A stretch of 64,000 nucleotides of DNA from Pseudomonadales bacterium (GTDB lineage: Bacteria; Pseudomonadota; Gammaproteobacteria; Pseudomonadales; Azotimanducaceae): positions 62,001 through 126,000 of the forward strand of contig JAQXDL010000022.1 of the NCBI GenBank assembly GCA_029251375.1. Direction: 5' to 3'. Position 1 is the first letter of the stretch. Every line of letters starts with the position of its first letter. This document shows positions 8,755 to 17,931 of this stretch, piece by piece. A model generated the notes under the pieces. The model searched no databases. It worked only from the letters and a program-made list of their open reading frames with translations, and was not told the origin of the DNA. A program made the translations under genes and the position numbers.

Positions 8755-9274
8755 GATTTCTCCGGTACGTTTAACGTTCTTATTGTTCAGTTACACCGCT
8801 ATAAGCTGGTCGGAATTTAGCAGCTATCTATTCCCTGTTTGGCACTTATCCTAAAAGCCTAACTTGCCGAGTACAAGTGGCTATTGTACTTAGTATTATT
8901 GGGCTTTCCGTTAATGGTTGCCACAGAGAAGAGATTTCGGGACAGCCATTAATTCGCAATAAGGTTTAAGAAACTAGCTTGAAATATTAGGAGGATCACG
9001 AGTAAACGCAAGGTAATTCCAGACGACACTTTATAATCAATATTTGGCTAAGTTATGCACCCTCCACGCACTAAAAAGACACGATCCATGACTAACACAA
9101 ACGGGACGCCAGAATTCATAACACTCTGAGTCGCGCATCGTCAGGGTGATTAAGGCTCGATCACACTTAAAGCAAGCTTGCTGTTCAATCGCTGGCAGCG
9201 CCACTGGTACCTTGTTTTTTTGAAGTCGAGGTAATTAGCGTAGTTCTTGAGATGGGGGATCGGCGCACCAAAGA
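8755..9274. other. Gene-free stretch upstream of CYP153
   Basis: About 520 bases between two minus-strand genes. It must hold the CYP153 promoter. A GGAGG at about 8990-8995 looks like a ribosome-binding site, but no start codon with a credible frame follows. No RNA gene or repeat is seen. Confidence 0.4.
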
Positions 9275-10723
9275 TTAGTTTCTGTCTACCATATCCTTCT
9301 CCAGCCTGCGCCAGGTCAACAGGAAGAACAGAGAACTGGCAGCATATAACAGCGCCATGATGACCATCGCCGACTGTAAGCTCTGGGCGTAGACCTCGCC
9401 ACAGACATTCTGCAGATTTTCGCTTAATCCTCCGATCGCGCGCGGATGGCACTGGTTTCGCGACAACTCCTCTGCTGCAACGCCGAGTTCGGCGGCGCCG
9501 CTGACAAAGAAAATGTCGGAGGTAAAACCAATAAACAATGGACCAAAGCCGTAGCCAATTAAATTTGCAATGAATAGCAGCACCGCCGTTGCCATGGCCC
9601 GCACACGCATACTGACGACACCCTGGCCGATGGTGTACTGAGCAGCGATATAGCCGTACTTGACGAACCCGCCGATGATCAGGCCAATGGCGGCAAACAA
9701 CAGACTCTGCGTTGTGAAGGCAAACACATAGAATGGGATCGACAAAGCCAAACCAGCGGCCGGCAACCAGGCGATGGCACCCGGATGTTTTTTATAAAGT
9801 CTGGTTGCGAGCCAACCTGTCACGAACGTGCCGATCGCAGCTGACAACGACACGGGTGTGTTGATCCAAATGGCCGCTTCTCCGGTGGTGATTTCGTGCG
9901 TGCGAACTAGGAAGATAGACTGAAATGAGGAGATGCCATAACCGCAGAACGCAGCGACTGTAGCGCCGCCCGTCATTAGCCAAAACGCGGGCTTCGTCGT
10001 TAGTTCGCGGATCGCTTCGCGCAATGATACTGGTTCATTTGATTGCGTTCCCTTCGGGTCAGTAAAACCCCGTGGCGGCTCTTTCACCGTCAATTTAAAA
10101 ATCACGGCAATCAACAGACCCGGCAGGCCAACGACAATAAACGCCGTGCGCCAGTCGAATGCGTCTGTGACCCAACCACCTATTAGGTTGGCAAACATCC
10201 CGCCGAGCGTTACACCCATGGAGTAGACGCCAAGCGCCTGGGATCTATCACGCGGCGCATAATAATCTGCGATCAACGAGTTGGCCGGTGGTGTACATCC
10301 GGCCTCGCCAATACCAACACCGACGCGACACATCAACAAAACCCAGAATGCACCAATCGTGATCGAGCCGATGGTGATTTCGGTTGCGAGGCCACACAGC
10401 ATCGTCATGAGAGACCAAAGCGCAACGCAGACGGTCATTATCCAGACACGGTTAGCCGCATCTGCATAGCGCGCCAGAGGAATGCCCACTATTGTGTAGA
10501 GAAGAGCAAAACCGAAACCTGTAAGCAGGCCGAACTGGGTATCGGAAAGACCAAGCTCCGGCACAAGCTCAGGACCAACTACGGCGAGCAAGCCACGGTC
10601 GACAAAGTTCATAATATAGATCAGCGTTAGCGATGAAAGTACATAGGTTCGGTAGCGTTTAGTACCGAAGCCTGTGTTTTGATCCGGCGCCTCAGCTTGT
10701 TCGGGAACGGTTGCTGCTGTCAT
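9275..10723 (-). CDS. MFS transporter, spinster-like
   Basis: Twelve-helix major facilitator of 482 aa in the inner membrane. The N-terminus has a 30-residue cytoplasmic tail, then 'LIYIMNFVDRGLLAVVGP' (TM1) and 'LGLSDTQFGLLTGFGFALLYT'. The motif-A region reads 'IPLARYADAANRVWIM', with the usual D-R-x-x-R pattern weakly kept. TM4-5 reads 'RVGVGIGEAGCTPPANSLIADYY' and 'RSQALGVYSMGVTLGGM'. These are typical of the Spns-like MFS group often found with lipid, sterol or aromatic catabolism genes. The substrate is unknown. Lying 520 bases upstream of CYP153 on the same strand, it might import a hydrophobic substrate, but a shared transcript is not shown. Confidence 0.85.
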   Translation of the reverse strand: MTAATVPEQAEAPDQNTGFGTKRYRTYVLSSLTLIYIMNFVDRGLLAVVGPELVPELGLSDTQFGLLTGFGFALLYTIVGIPLARYADAANRVWIMTVCVALWSLMTMLCGLATEITIGSITIGAFWVLLMCRVGVGIGEAGCTPPANSLIADYYAPRDRSQALGVYSMGVTLGGMFANLIGGWVTDAFDWRTAFIVVGLPGLLIAVIFKLTVKEPPRGFTDPKGTQSNEPVSLREAIRELTTKPAFWLMTGGATVAAFCGYGISSFQSIFLVRTHEITTGEAAIWINTPVSLSAAIGTFVTGWLATRLYKKHPGAIAWLPAAGLALSIPFYVFAFTTQSLLFAAIGLIIGGFVKYGYIAAQYTIGQGVVSMRVRAMATAVLLFIANLIGYGFGPLFIGFTSDIFFVSGAAELGVAAEELSRNQCHPRAIGGLSENLQNVCGEVYAQSLQSAMVIMALLYAASSLFFLLTWRRLEKDMVDRN

Positions 10724-11246
10724 AAATGGATCTCTTTAAAAGGTGTCAGCTGTAATCGATGCCGTCTACTGAAAATGTTTCAGCTCGCATTGTCTGCCGT
10801 ATATTGACTGTCGACTATAGCGCTAGAATATACAAGCATCTTCCACAGCCGGCAACGTGCTGATTAAAGGGGGAAGAGCAACAAGGGGGAAAGTAAAAAA
10901 TTACAATTAGCTTTTACGCGGCTTCGATCCTCGCTTGATGCAGCAGCCATGTGATCTCACAAGGTTGAGCCCAAACGGAATTTAAATGCGGAACTCGTGA
11001 ACATTATCCGAAATCTAAGAAACAGGACGTCACACCAATAAGATTAAGACAGACAATTTAGAGTGACCCTCTCCATCAACCTGCATCAATCTAAATCAAG
11101 GCTAAGTGCAGATCACGGACCTATCCGCTAAGACATTTAAACGCTAAGTTGACTAAACTTCTTCGACTCAAATGAAGGCAATTGCTTACGCTAAAACCCT
11201 ATAGACGCCTGCGTCGTATCAAGAACAAACTTACGAGAACGTTCAA
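10724..11246. other. Gene-free stretch
   Basis: About 520 bases between divergent genes. AT-rich tracts occur near 10,895-10,910 and 11,030-11,110. I see no tRNA cloverleaf, repeat array or convincing small reading frame. It should contain the promoters of the MFS gene (minus) and the secreted protein gene (plus). Confidence 0.4.
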
Positions 11247-11729
11247 ATGAAGACTCTATTACAAAGAAGCAAAACGCATCCAGTCATCATGTTTATGTCA
11301 TTACTCATTTCAAGTAGTGCTTTTGCGGATCTGGCAACAACCGGCTACAAGAAGGAAGACCCAGGTCGGCTAGCCTACTTAGTGGCTGTACATGCTGACT
11401 GCACTTTCAGCCATGAGAAAATCGCGACGATGGTAAGAACAGAGATTGCTCGCCGCGGTATTACGCCGCTTGCGCGCCCTGCTTGGATAACCAAACCCCT
11501 ATTTTTACAGGTCAACGTGAACTGTGTCGGACTGCCTTCTCAGGCCAACCAAATCTATACGGTGGAATCGCGCATGGGGGATGCTTCCGGCATCAATATT
11601 GTTTTCCTGACATCCGCTTTCTTTTATGGCGCTGGCAGGCAGAGTGATATTTTCGAAACTGTGGATGAGGCCATACGCCGCCAGCTTGATGAGTTTTTAA
11701 AGGCCAATGTACGGCGGCTAACCCACTAG
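11247..11729 (+). CDS. Hypothetical secreted protein
   Basis: A 160-aa protein of unknown function. Residues 1-27 look like a Sec signal peptide: basic 'KTLLQRSKTHP', hydrophobic 'VIMFMSLLISS', and SAFA before the mature 'DLATTG'. The mature part has two cysteines, 'HADCTFS' and 'NVNCVGLP', that could form a disulfide, and 'FETVDEAIRRQLDEFL' near the C-terminus as an amphipathic helix. No catalytic motif is recognised. There is no strong Shine-Dalgarno before the ATG. It converges with the DUF6134 gene, only 8 bases away. Confidence 0.65.
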   Translation: MKTLLQRSKTHPVIMFMSLLISSSAFADLATTGYKKEDPGRLAYLVAVHADCTFSHEKIATMVRTEIARRGITPLARPAWITKPLFLQVNVNCVGLPSQANQIYTVESRMGDASGINIVFLTSAFFYGAGRQSDIFETVDEAIRRQLDEFLKANVRRLTH

Positions 11730-11737
11730 CGCCTTTT

Positions 11738-12460
11738 CTATATACCGCTTACAACGAGTTGCGCTTCCGGCAAATCTACAGGTTGGTATCGCAGCACTCG
11801 CCCACCTTTCGCTAGTGTTTCAAGTCCTAACCAACGGCCGTCTTGGGCGTACCAAAGGCTTATCGGATTTTCGTCAAAAACGATTTCGTAACGCGTTGCT
11901 TCGATCGCTCTATTTTTAAAAGTGTAAACTTCCTGTCCGAGCTGTGATACCTGGACCGGCTTCAGCTCACCAGTTTGCGAATTCAACAGATGTGTATTGC
12001 CAAGAAAATCTCTATCCCAATAGGCAAAGGTACTAACGCATTCGTCCAGCAAGCTTGCACTGTTATTTGCCTGCATACTAAACACGCCTTTCTCGCGCTT
12101 GCCTTCGACTGAGGATAACTTGCCGTTAACTACGGTGGATGCATCGATTTCAGACAGACAACCATTTTGCCAGGTTTCAGTATTTTCGTGCCGGTATGAA
12201 AACGCGGTAACGAACAATATTTTTACGTCAAAATTGGCTTGCGAACGAATCGTCTGAGAGTTGGCGCCATCACGCACAACAAAACTGTGTTCGCCAATAT
12301 GTTTGTCATCCAGATAAACTTTGAATGCCCATTGTTTTTCGGTGTCAGCAGAAACAGAGACCGACGTCATTATGGCCAAAAACATCGCGCCAAAAAGCAC
12401 AATCAGCTTGCTTGCCGGTATCGCCGTTTTATCTTTTCGCCTTGCGTTTAACTTCGCCAT
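11738..12460 (-). CDS. DUF6134 family protein, exported
   Basis: A protein of about 240 aa from the ATG at 12460, which has a very good 'AAGGAG' ribosome-binding site; an in-frame start at 12484 is less likely. A basic N-terminus followed by 'KLIVLFGAMFLAIMTSVSVSA' is a signal peptide. The mature part matches my memory of DUF6134: 'WAFKVYLDDKHIGEHSFVV', 'QANFDVKILFVTAFSYRHENTETW', 'GCLSEIDASTVVNG'. Its function is unknown; members are predicted beta-rich periplasmic proteins. It lies 89 bases downstream of a same-strand DoxX-like gene. Confidence 0.75.
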   Translation of the reverse strand: MAKLNARRKDKTAIPASKLIVLFGAMFLAIMTSVSVSADTEKQWAFKVYLDDKHIGEHSFVVRDGANSQTIRSQANFDVKILFVTAFSYRHENTETWQNGCLSEIDASTVVNGKLSSVEGKREKGVFSMQANNSASLLDECVSTFAYWDRDFLGNTHLLNSQTGELKPVQVSQLGQEVYTFKNRAIEATRYEIVFDENPISLWYAQDGRWLGLETLAKGGRVLRYQPVDLPEAQLVVSGI

Positions 12461-12549
12461 TATCATCTCCTTGCATACACACACTAATTACGCGGATGAT
12501 AGAAAAGCGGATCAATTTGGCAAAACGTGATCGAATATTCGCGTATTAA

Positions 12550-12963
12550 CTACACATCAATGCCGCTAGACTTTCTAGGAGGGGGCCTCGTTGACCACCA
12601 GATCAGTAGCAGCAACAACACCTGCACGACTAAGCGAAACAGATAGGCAGACTGCGGCGCTTGCGGGAATAGTTCTGGGTTCATGAACATGTGGATATTG
12701 GCCGGTGTCACGGCGATGGTTAAAGCGATAAGCCCCCATCCAGCCAACGCGCGAGACTTTGGCCAAAGCAGCAACGCGGCCAACACAATTTCTATCACGC
12801 CCGATGTATAGACGGCCCAGAGGGGTAACGGAACCCAGGGTGGCACGATTGCGACGAAAAACTCGGCATTCGTAAAGTGTCCTACGCCGCCCACAAAAAA
12901 CCATAGAAACACGATCCCTAAGCCTAGGCTTTTAAACGTTGTCACTGACAAGAAGTTCTTCAT
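12550..12963 (-). CDS. DoxX-like small integral membrane protein
   Basis: A 137-aa protein with four predicted membrane helices: 'SLGLGIVFLWFFVGGVGHF', 'LPLWAVYTSGVIEIVLAALLL', 'ALAGWGLIALTIAVTPANIHMF' and 'YLFRLVVQVLLLLLIWWS'. The pattern 'GHF' after helix 1, 'G-x-x-E' in helix 2 and 'PANIHMF' in helix 3 are DoxX-family features. The role is not known in detail; DoxX proteins are linked to redox or thiosulfate metabolism in some species. It is probably co-transcribed with the DUF6134 gene and divergent from the patatin-like gene. Confidence 0.8.
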   Translation of the reverse strand: MKNFLSVTTFKSLGLGIVFLWFFVGGVGHFTNAEFFVAIVPPWVPLPLWAVYTSGVIEIVLAALLLWPKSRALAGWGLIALTIAVTPANIHMFMNPELFPQAPQSAYLFRLVVQVLLLLLIWWSTRPPPRKSSGIDV

Positions 12964-13137
12964 TTTTGTACCAAACGTTTGAATTGACTGCGCGCAGCAA
13001 AGAACGTCTAGTTAACATCGAAACACGCAAAATCACCAGCTATGCAGAACACTCTCCCAAGACCTTAAAATTTCAGACAACAAAAAAAATGTTATTCTGC
13101 CCGCTCGCTTTAACATCTTCTGAATTGACCAAGCTCC

Positions 13138-14202
13138 ATGTCCAATTTTCCACTCACGATTATTGCCGGCGCTACTGCGCGCGAACGTTTGGCCAGCGAA
13201 GGCTGGCGACCAGAGCTGTTCACAGCAATGGTCGGCGCATCTGGCGGCGCCAAGTTGCTAGGCTTAGGTCATTTGGACAGATATCTTTTTGGCGAGTATT
13301 TAAGTCGCTCGAACCATCCAATGGAGCTTTACGGGTCCTCGATCGGCAGCTGGCGACACGCCGCTCTCGCCTCGATTAATCCTGGCGAGGCGATAGCGAC
13401 GTTGCAGGACCGCTACATGAACCAGCAGTGGGCGGAGGATGATGCGCGTTCGCCGTCGGAGGTTGTTGACGGTTTATGCGAATGGGTACTGGATAGTTTG
13501 TTGACCCCGGATGACATTAATCACATCACAACCAACCCGCGTTTTCGAACGCATATCGTCACGGCTCTGGGCCTTGGACTCAACAGTCATCAACAAAAAT
13601 CGATGCTTGCGCTTGGCATGGGTAAGGCTGCGATTCTCAATATGATCAACCGGCAGTTGCTTGCGCGAAGTTTTCAGAGGATCGTGTTCAGTACCGGCGT
13701 TAGCGAGTCGTTTGTATTCAAAGATTTCGATACCGAGCACGTTGAAGTCAACCCAGAAAACCTGCGGTCGGCTTTGCTAGCCAGCGGGTCTATTCCATTT
13801 TTAATGTCAGGCCAGCGCGATATTGTTGGCGCGCCTGATGGTCATTATTGGGATGGCGGCATCATCGATTACCATTTTGATTTTGCTAATTGCGCTGGCG
13901 ACGGCTTGGTTTTGTATCCACATTTTTCTGATCAGATCGTGCCAGGCTGGTTCGACAAATCGCTTAAGCGGCGAACCAAAACTGATCAACTTGATAACGT
14001 AGTTATCGTTGCACCCTCACGTGACTATATTGCGTCGCTGCCGTACGGGAAAATTCCAGACCGTCGTGACTTTCAAAAAATATCGCAGCCGCTGCGGCTG
14101 GCCTACTGGGGCGAATGTATTTCTGCTAGCCAAGTATTAGCCGATGCATTCATCGAGGTGATCGAATCGCCAGATCCCCTGCGCTTTGTTGCAGCTAACT
14201 GA
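13138..14202 (+). CDS. Patatin-like phospholipase family protein
   Basis: A 354-aa putative lipid acyl hydrolase. The oxyanion-hole-like motif is 'GASGGAK' (about residues 33-39). The nucleophile elbow 'GSSIGSWR' near residue 66 fits G-x-S-x-G. The catalytic-Asp motif 'YWDGGIIDYHFD' near residue 237 gives the second member of the Ser-Asp dyad (D-G-G). It lacks a signal peptide and is predicted cytoplasmic or peripheral. The acyl substrate is unknown. The ATG at 13138 has no strong ribosome-binding site, but the protein begins directly with a beta strand, 'LTIIAGATARERL', as in its relatives. Confidence 0.8.
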   Translation: MSNFPLTIIAGATARERLASEGWRPELFTAMVGASGGAKLLGLGHLDRYLFGEYLSRSNHPMELYGSSIGSWRHAALASINPGEAIATLQDRYMNQQWAEDDARSPSEVVDGLCEWVLDSLLTPDDINHITTNPRFRTHIVTALGLGLNSHQQKSMLALGMGKAAILNMINRQLLARSFQRIVFSTGVSESFVFKDFDTEHVEVNPENLRSALLASGSIPFLMSGQRDIVGAPDGHYWDGGIIDYHFDFANCAGDGLVLYPHFSDQIVPGWFDKSLKRRTKTDQLDNVVIVAPSRDYIASLPYGKIPDRRDFQKISQPLRLAYWGECISASQVLADAFIEVIESPDPLRFVAAN

Positions 14203-14330
14203 CAACTATTCAGAACCTGCGCGGCTTGTGGCGCAACCTTGTTAGCTAATATTTTCGATTTTCTCACAAGCATCCAAACTGATTAGTGCAGTTCTACGTA
14301 TCACTTTCGAATTCTCTTAAAAAGCACGCT

Positions 14331-14609
14331 ATGCCCTATACCAAATTGGAAGAATCAAGAATTATCGAAATGGCCTGGGAAGATAGAACCCCCTTTGAGG
14401 CTATTGAATCCCAGTTCGGTTTAAACGAGTCTGCCGTTATCGCCGTGATGCGCTCTCAACTGCAACAAGGCAGTTTTAAGCGCTGGCGCAAACGGGTCAC
14501 GGGCCGTCAAACAAAACATGGCGCGATGAGAAGCCCTGATGTCAGCCGAGGCTACTGCCCAACACAGTACAAATTCAAATCTTCTAAGAACAGCAAAGCT
14601 AGGCGATAG
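14331..14609 (+). CDS. TIGR03643/DUF2805 family small protein
   Basis: A small basic protein of about 92 aa starting at ATG 14331; a GTG at 14286 is in frame upstream but adds residues not seen in relatives. The N-terminal half is helix-turn-helix-like: 'ESRIIEMAWEDRTPFEAIESQFGL' and 'ESAVIAVMRSQLQQGSFKRWRKRVTGR'. 'MAWEDRTPFEAI' and 'WRKRVTGRQTKH' are the family hallmarks I recognise. The function is unknown. The C-terminus is basic and probably disordered. It stands alone downstream of the patatin-like gene. Confidence 0.82.
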   Translation: MPYTKLEESRIIEMAWEDRTPFEAIESQFGLNESAVIAVMRSQLQQGSFKRWRKRVTGRQTKHGAMRSPDVSRGYCPTQYKFKSSKNSKARR

Positions 14610-14664
14610 CCCTCTTCCCCACGTCCCCTATTGCTAAAGTCGCACCTATTCTTTTTCCCAACCT

Positions 14665-15195
14665 TTACATGCGTCTTGCTAACTTGACGGCCACTTCAGA
14701 ACCGACACCCACCAGCGCGCACCAACGTTTTGCCCATGCGCCCGGCGGCCCACCGGCAAGACTAATCGCCTCGTCTTTGTGCTCAATCTCATCCTGCATA
14801 AAGGCTGCCAGTTTTTCTTTTATCTTTGGGTATCGATTCAGCTCGGCGTGCATAATTTGCTGCTGATAGTGCGACTGCACAAACGTCTCTACCGCTGCGA
14901 CAGTGAGATACACAGCGCGCTCGCCTAGGCAAGCTGGCAAGAACCCGGTCAGGAACCCCGCAACCCGCCAGATCGGCAGTAAAACACTGCGTGCTTGAGG
15001 CGCTAACAGAGCGTTCATCTCAGCTAGATGTTGTTGCTCGGTGGCGAGATGTTGCAGGCAAAATTGACGCAATGCCCGCTGCGGCTTGGTCGCCAACACG
15101 CCGCGATAAATCCACACGGCCCCTGTTTCGCCCGCCTGATCAGAACGTAATTCTGACTCAAGCCAAGTTGATAACTCAATTGCTGCAACGGCCAT
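14665..15195 (-). CDS. coq7: Coq7 family demethoxyubiquinone hydroxylase
   Basis: Membrane-associated di-iron monooxygenase for the last ring hydroxylation in ubiquinone synthesis, an alternative to the flavoprotein UbiF. It has 176 aa. Carboxylate and His ligands are visible: Glu23 (GETGAVWIYRG), Glu53-x-x-His56 (EQQH), Glu103 (VETFVQSHY) and Glu136-x-x-His139 (EIEH). Hydrophobic helices 'GFLTGFLPACLGERAVYLTVAAVE' match the membrane-binding part. Its ATG overlaps the ubiG stop by one base (TAATG), so translation is coupled. The linkage with ubiG, whose enzyme methylates the product, strongly supports the assignment. Confidence 0.93.
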   Translation of the reverse strand: MAVAAIELSTWLESELRSDQAGETGAVWIYRGVLATKPQRALRQFCLQHLATEQQHLAEMNALLAPQARSVLLPIWRVAGFLTGFLPACLGERAVYLTVAAVETFVQSHYQQQIMHAELNRYPKIKEKLAAFMQDEIEHKDEAISLAGGPPGAWAKRWCALVGVGSEVAVKLARRM

Positions 15196-15920
15196 TAGAT
15201 TTTGCCAGCCACCATCATATAGTTAGCCCGCATGTTGCCTGTGAGAAACAAATGACGCTGCAGCGGATTCATACCAACTCCGATTTGTGACTGCACGGAC
15301 AACCCGCCCTGCTGCAAACTCTGCCGCGCTTCTTCAGGCGTGACATAACGTTTCCAGGCGTGTGTGCCACGTGGCAGCCAACCTAGGATGTATTCAGCGC
15401 CGACAATGGTCGTCAGCCACGAAAACCAAGTACGATTAATCGTTGCCAAAAACATCAGACCGCCGGCGGCGGTAAGCTCGCAGGTTCTCGACATGAAAAA
15501 TGGAAGATTGTTGACATGCTCGATCACTTCCATATTCAGCACCACGTCAAACTCGTCAATATCCTCAAGTACTTCAACGGCGCCACAACGATAATCAATC
15601 TCGAGACCTTGGGCCTGTGCATGCTGGTGAGCGATGCTAATATTTTTAGCCGCAACATCAACACCGGTGACCGTTGCGCCCTGCTTTGCCATCTGTTCAG
15701 CGAGCAAACCCGCGCCACAACCTATATCGAGAATGCGAAGACCTTTGAGGCTAACCACATTAAAATGTTGTTGGATTTTTTCTGTAACAAACGGCGCTCG
15801 CAAGGCGTTGAGTCTATGTAACGGCCACATCGCTCCCTGTGGGTCCCACCATTGATGTGCGAGTTGGTCAAACTTTTCAGTTTCGCGATGGTCTTCGGTT
15901 GTTATTGATTGAATGCTCAT
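15195..15920 (-). CDS. ubiG: UbiG, ubiquinone O-methyltransferase
   Basis: SAM-dependent enzyme for both O-methylations in ubiquinone biosynthesis. It has 241 aa, the typical length. UbiG marks are 'FDQLAHQWWDPQGAMWPLHRLNALR' (N-terminus), SAM motif I 'ILDIGCGAGLLAEQMA' near residue 64, 'VTGVDVA', 'FDVVLNMEVIEHV', 'FLATINRT' and the membrane-binding insertion 'AEYILGWLPRGTHAWKRYV'. It is the first gene of a two-gene ubiG-coq7 operon. Confidence 0.95.
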   Translation of the reverse strand: MSIQSITTEDHRETEKFDQLAHQWWDPQGAMWPLHRLNALRAPFVTEKIQQHFNVVSLKGLRILDIGCGAGLLAEQMAKQGATVTGVDVAAKNISIAHQHAQAQGLEIDYRCGAVEVLEDIDEFDVVLNMEVIEHVNNLPFFMSRTCELTAAGGLMFLATINRTWFSWLTTIVGAEYILGWLPRGTHAWKRYVTPEEARQSLQQGGLSVQSQIGVGMNPLQRHLFLTGNMRANYMMVAGKI

Positions 15921-15995
15921 GCTCGTTGTACGCAGCTATATTCACGCTAGATGAATCAGATGTTTTTTGCGGCGGTTGCAATGCAGAGATCTATA

Positions 15996-16041
15996 CGAGC
16001 GATTTATTCGAGCGATTTATTCGAGCGATCTTTTCGAGCGA
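15996..16041. repeat. 13-bp tandem repeat, about 3.5 copies
   Basis: The unit cgagcgatttatt starts at 15996 and 16009; a third copy at 16022 differs in two bases, and a partial copy starts at 16035. It lies upstream of the DUF3604 gene, about 75 bases beyond the ubiG start, between divergent genes. It may be replication slippage or a binding-site cluster. Confidence 0.85.
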
Positions 16042-16162
16042 CCCTAGCAAGTAATTCATCCATCGGTTCAAGACCAGCCCCTAGGGTCAAACGACACAAA
16101 GAAACATTCACCTTGCGAACGTATGTGATTGTGAAATACTTCAGACACTCATGGAGTAAGGT

Positions 16163-17911
16163 ATGCGATCAGCAAAATCATTTATCAGATTTACCGCCAG
16201 CCTGCTGGTGATTGCGGCTAGCGCATCAGCTCACGCCGAATCCTGTTCAAAGCCTGCCACACAACAGAAGCAATTACTGTGGGGAGATCTGCATGTGCAT
16301 ACTGCTAACTCCCTCGACGCGTGGGCATTTGGCGCCATTGCGACACCAAGAGACGCTTATGCATTTGCAAAGGGTCAACCACTGCGCTTGAGCAATGGCG
16401 AAATGAAAAGCATCGATCGACCACTCGACTTTGCCGCCGTCACAGACCATGCCGAAACTTGGGACCAAATGTATCGCTGCACTGACCCCGAGTATGTCGA
16501 CCATCCCTACTGCAACGGTATGCGTGATCTGCATGACAAGAAGGATGCTCGGCAAATCTTCACAAAGTATCTCCTACCCGCCGTCACGTCCGAAACACCG
16601 ACGCTGGCCGGCATCTGTGCTGATGATAGAAAAAGTTGTCACCAAGCGAGAATCAATCAATGGCGCCGAACTCAATTTGCCGCCAACGATGCGAATGTGC
16701 CCTGCAAGTTCACTGCACTGATTGGCTATGAATGGACCGGTTCTCCCGGCGGTCGGCATTGGCACCGCAATGTTATCTTCAGCGGCGACAAGGTGCCCGA
16801 TCAAGCCTATGACTTTACGCGCTTTCCTAAGGTCCAACAGCTTTGGCAGAAATTGGATGACAACTGCAACGAAGAGCAAGGTTGTCGTGTCCTAACGATC
16901 CCCCACAATATCAATTGGGCTGATGGCGGCAGGACTTTTTCGGTAGAGGATGAAACTGAAAACGAATGGGCAGTTCGAAGTCGTTTCGAACGCCTTGCTG
17001 AAATCTACCAAGAAAAAGGATCGAGCGAGTGTTTGCCGCAAAACAAGGAAGACCTGGATGAAGACTGTAGTTTTGATTTAGTACAGGAAAACGCTGCAAA
17101 AACGATGATCAGTGGCCCAGAAAAATCGACACCGCAAGAAGCTTGGACAAGCGCGCGGTCTTCATACTATCGCTCATTGCTTGGTCGAGGTCTGGCAGCC
17201 TATCAGTCAAGTCGTTCCCGCAACAACCCGCTTATGCTAGGCGCAATAGGCTCAACGGACACACACTTTGGCACCCCCGGTCGGGTTGCTGAGGAAAGCT
17301 ACACTCGTGGTATTGCCGGACTATTAATGACTGACGAACAGCAGCTCGGCAGAACCTCGTTCAACCCCGGCGGCCTCGTTGCCGTTTGGGCAGCTGAGAA
17401 CACGCGCGCTGGCGTGTTCAACGCGCTACATCGACGCGAGGCGTACGCGACAAGCGGGCCACGCATTAGCCTACGCTTTGGCGTGAGCGAGTCTGATTAT
17501 TGCAAGCAGCCTAACCCGTCATTGCACGTGACCATGGGTGGAAGCCTGGATAAAACTACCTACAGCACCACGCAGTCGCCTTGGTTTGCGATACAAGCCA
17601 TGAAGGACACTTTCGAGCTCGAGCAAATACAGATTATCAAAGGTGAATATCGCGACGATCGGATACAAGAAAGTGTCATTAAGGTGGCGAGCTACGATCA
17701 GGGGCGAAGCAACGCGTGTCTGACTTGGCAGGATGAAGACTTCGATCCAGCCGTTACGGCCTACTGGTATGCAAGAGTCCTAGAAGTGCCGACACCTCGT
17801 TGGAGCAAACTCCTGTGCGAGAAAGCAGAATTATGCGAGCAATTTCCAGATGCCGATAAAATGGCTGCTGAGCGCGCATGGTCCTCGCCTATTTGGCATC
17901 TACCTGAGTAG
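16163..17911 (+). CDS. DUF3604 domain exported protein (PHP-like fold)
   Basis: A 582-aa protein with a cleavable signal peptide (residues 1-25: 'FIRFTASLLVIAASASAHA'). A good ribosome-binding site, 'GGAGTAAGG', precedes the ATG. The DUF3604 core begins 'LLWGDLHVHTANSLDAWAFG', then 'DFAAVTDHAETW', 'LIGYEWTGSPGG-HWHRNVIF', 'IPHN' and 'GAIGSTDTHFG'. The His/Asp clusters (HVH, DHAE, HWHR, HN, DTH) resemble the metal sites of PHP/amidohydrolase phosphoesterases. Activity is unproven; a periplasmic metal-dependent hydrolase is my inference. At least eight cysteines in the mature part could form disulfides. Confidence 0.88.
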   Translation: MRSAKSFIRFTASLLVIAASASAHAESCSKPATQQKQLLWGDLHVHTANSLDAWAFGAIATPRDAYAFAKGQPLRLSNGEMKSIDRPLDFAAVTDHAETWDQMYRCTDPEYVDHPYCNGMRDLHDKKDARQIFTKYLLPAVTSETPTLAGICADDRKSCHQARINQWRRTQFAANDANVPCKFTALIGYEWTGSPGGRHWHRNVIFSGDKVPDQAYDFTRFPKVQQLWQKLDDNCNEEQGCRVLTIPHNINWADGGRTFSVEDETENEWAVRSRFERLAEIYQEKGSSECLPQNKEDLDEDCSFDLVQENAAKTMISGPEKSTPQEAWTSARSSYYRSLLGRGLAAYQSSRSRNNPLMLGAIGSTDTHFGTPGRVAEESYTRGIAGLLMTDEQQLGRTSFNPGGLVAVWAAENTRAGVFNALHRREAYATSGPRISLRFGVSESDYCKQPNPSLHVTMGGSLDKTTYSTTQSPWFAIQAMKDTFELEQIQIIKGEYRDDRIQESVIKVASYDQGRSNACLTWQDEDFDPAVTAYWYARVLEVPTPRWSKLLCEKAELCEQFPDADKMAAERAWSSPIWHLPE

Positions 17912-17931
17912 CAATTTCTTGATAAGCACTG

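Noticed and set aside
8985-9010. Small gene after the GGAGG at about 8990
   Set aside because: No ATG, GTG or TTG with a sustained frame follows at proper spacing.
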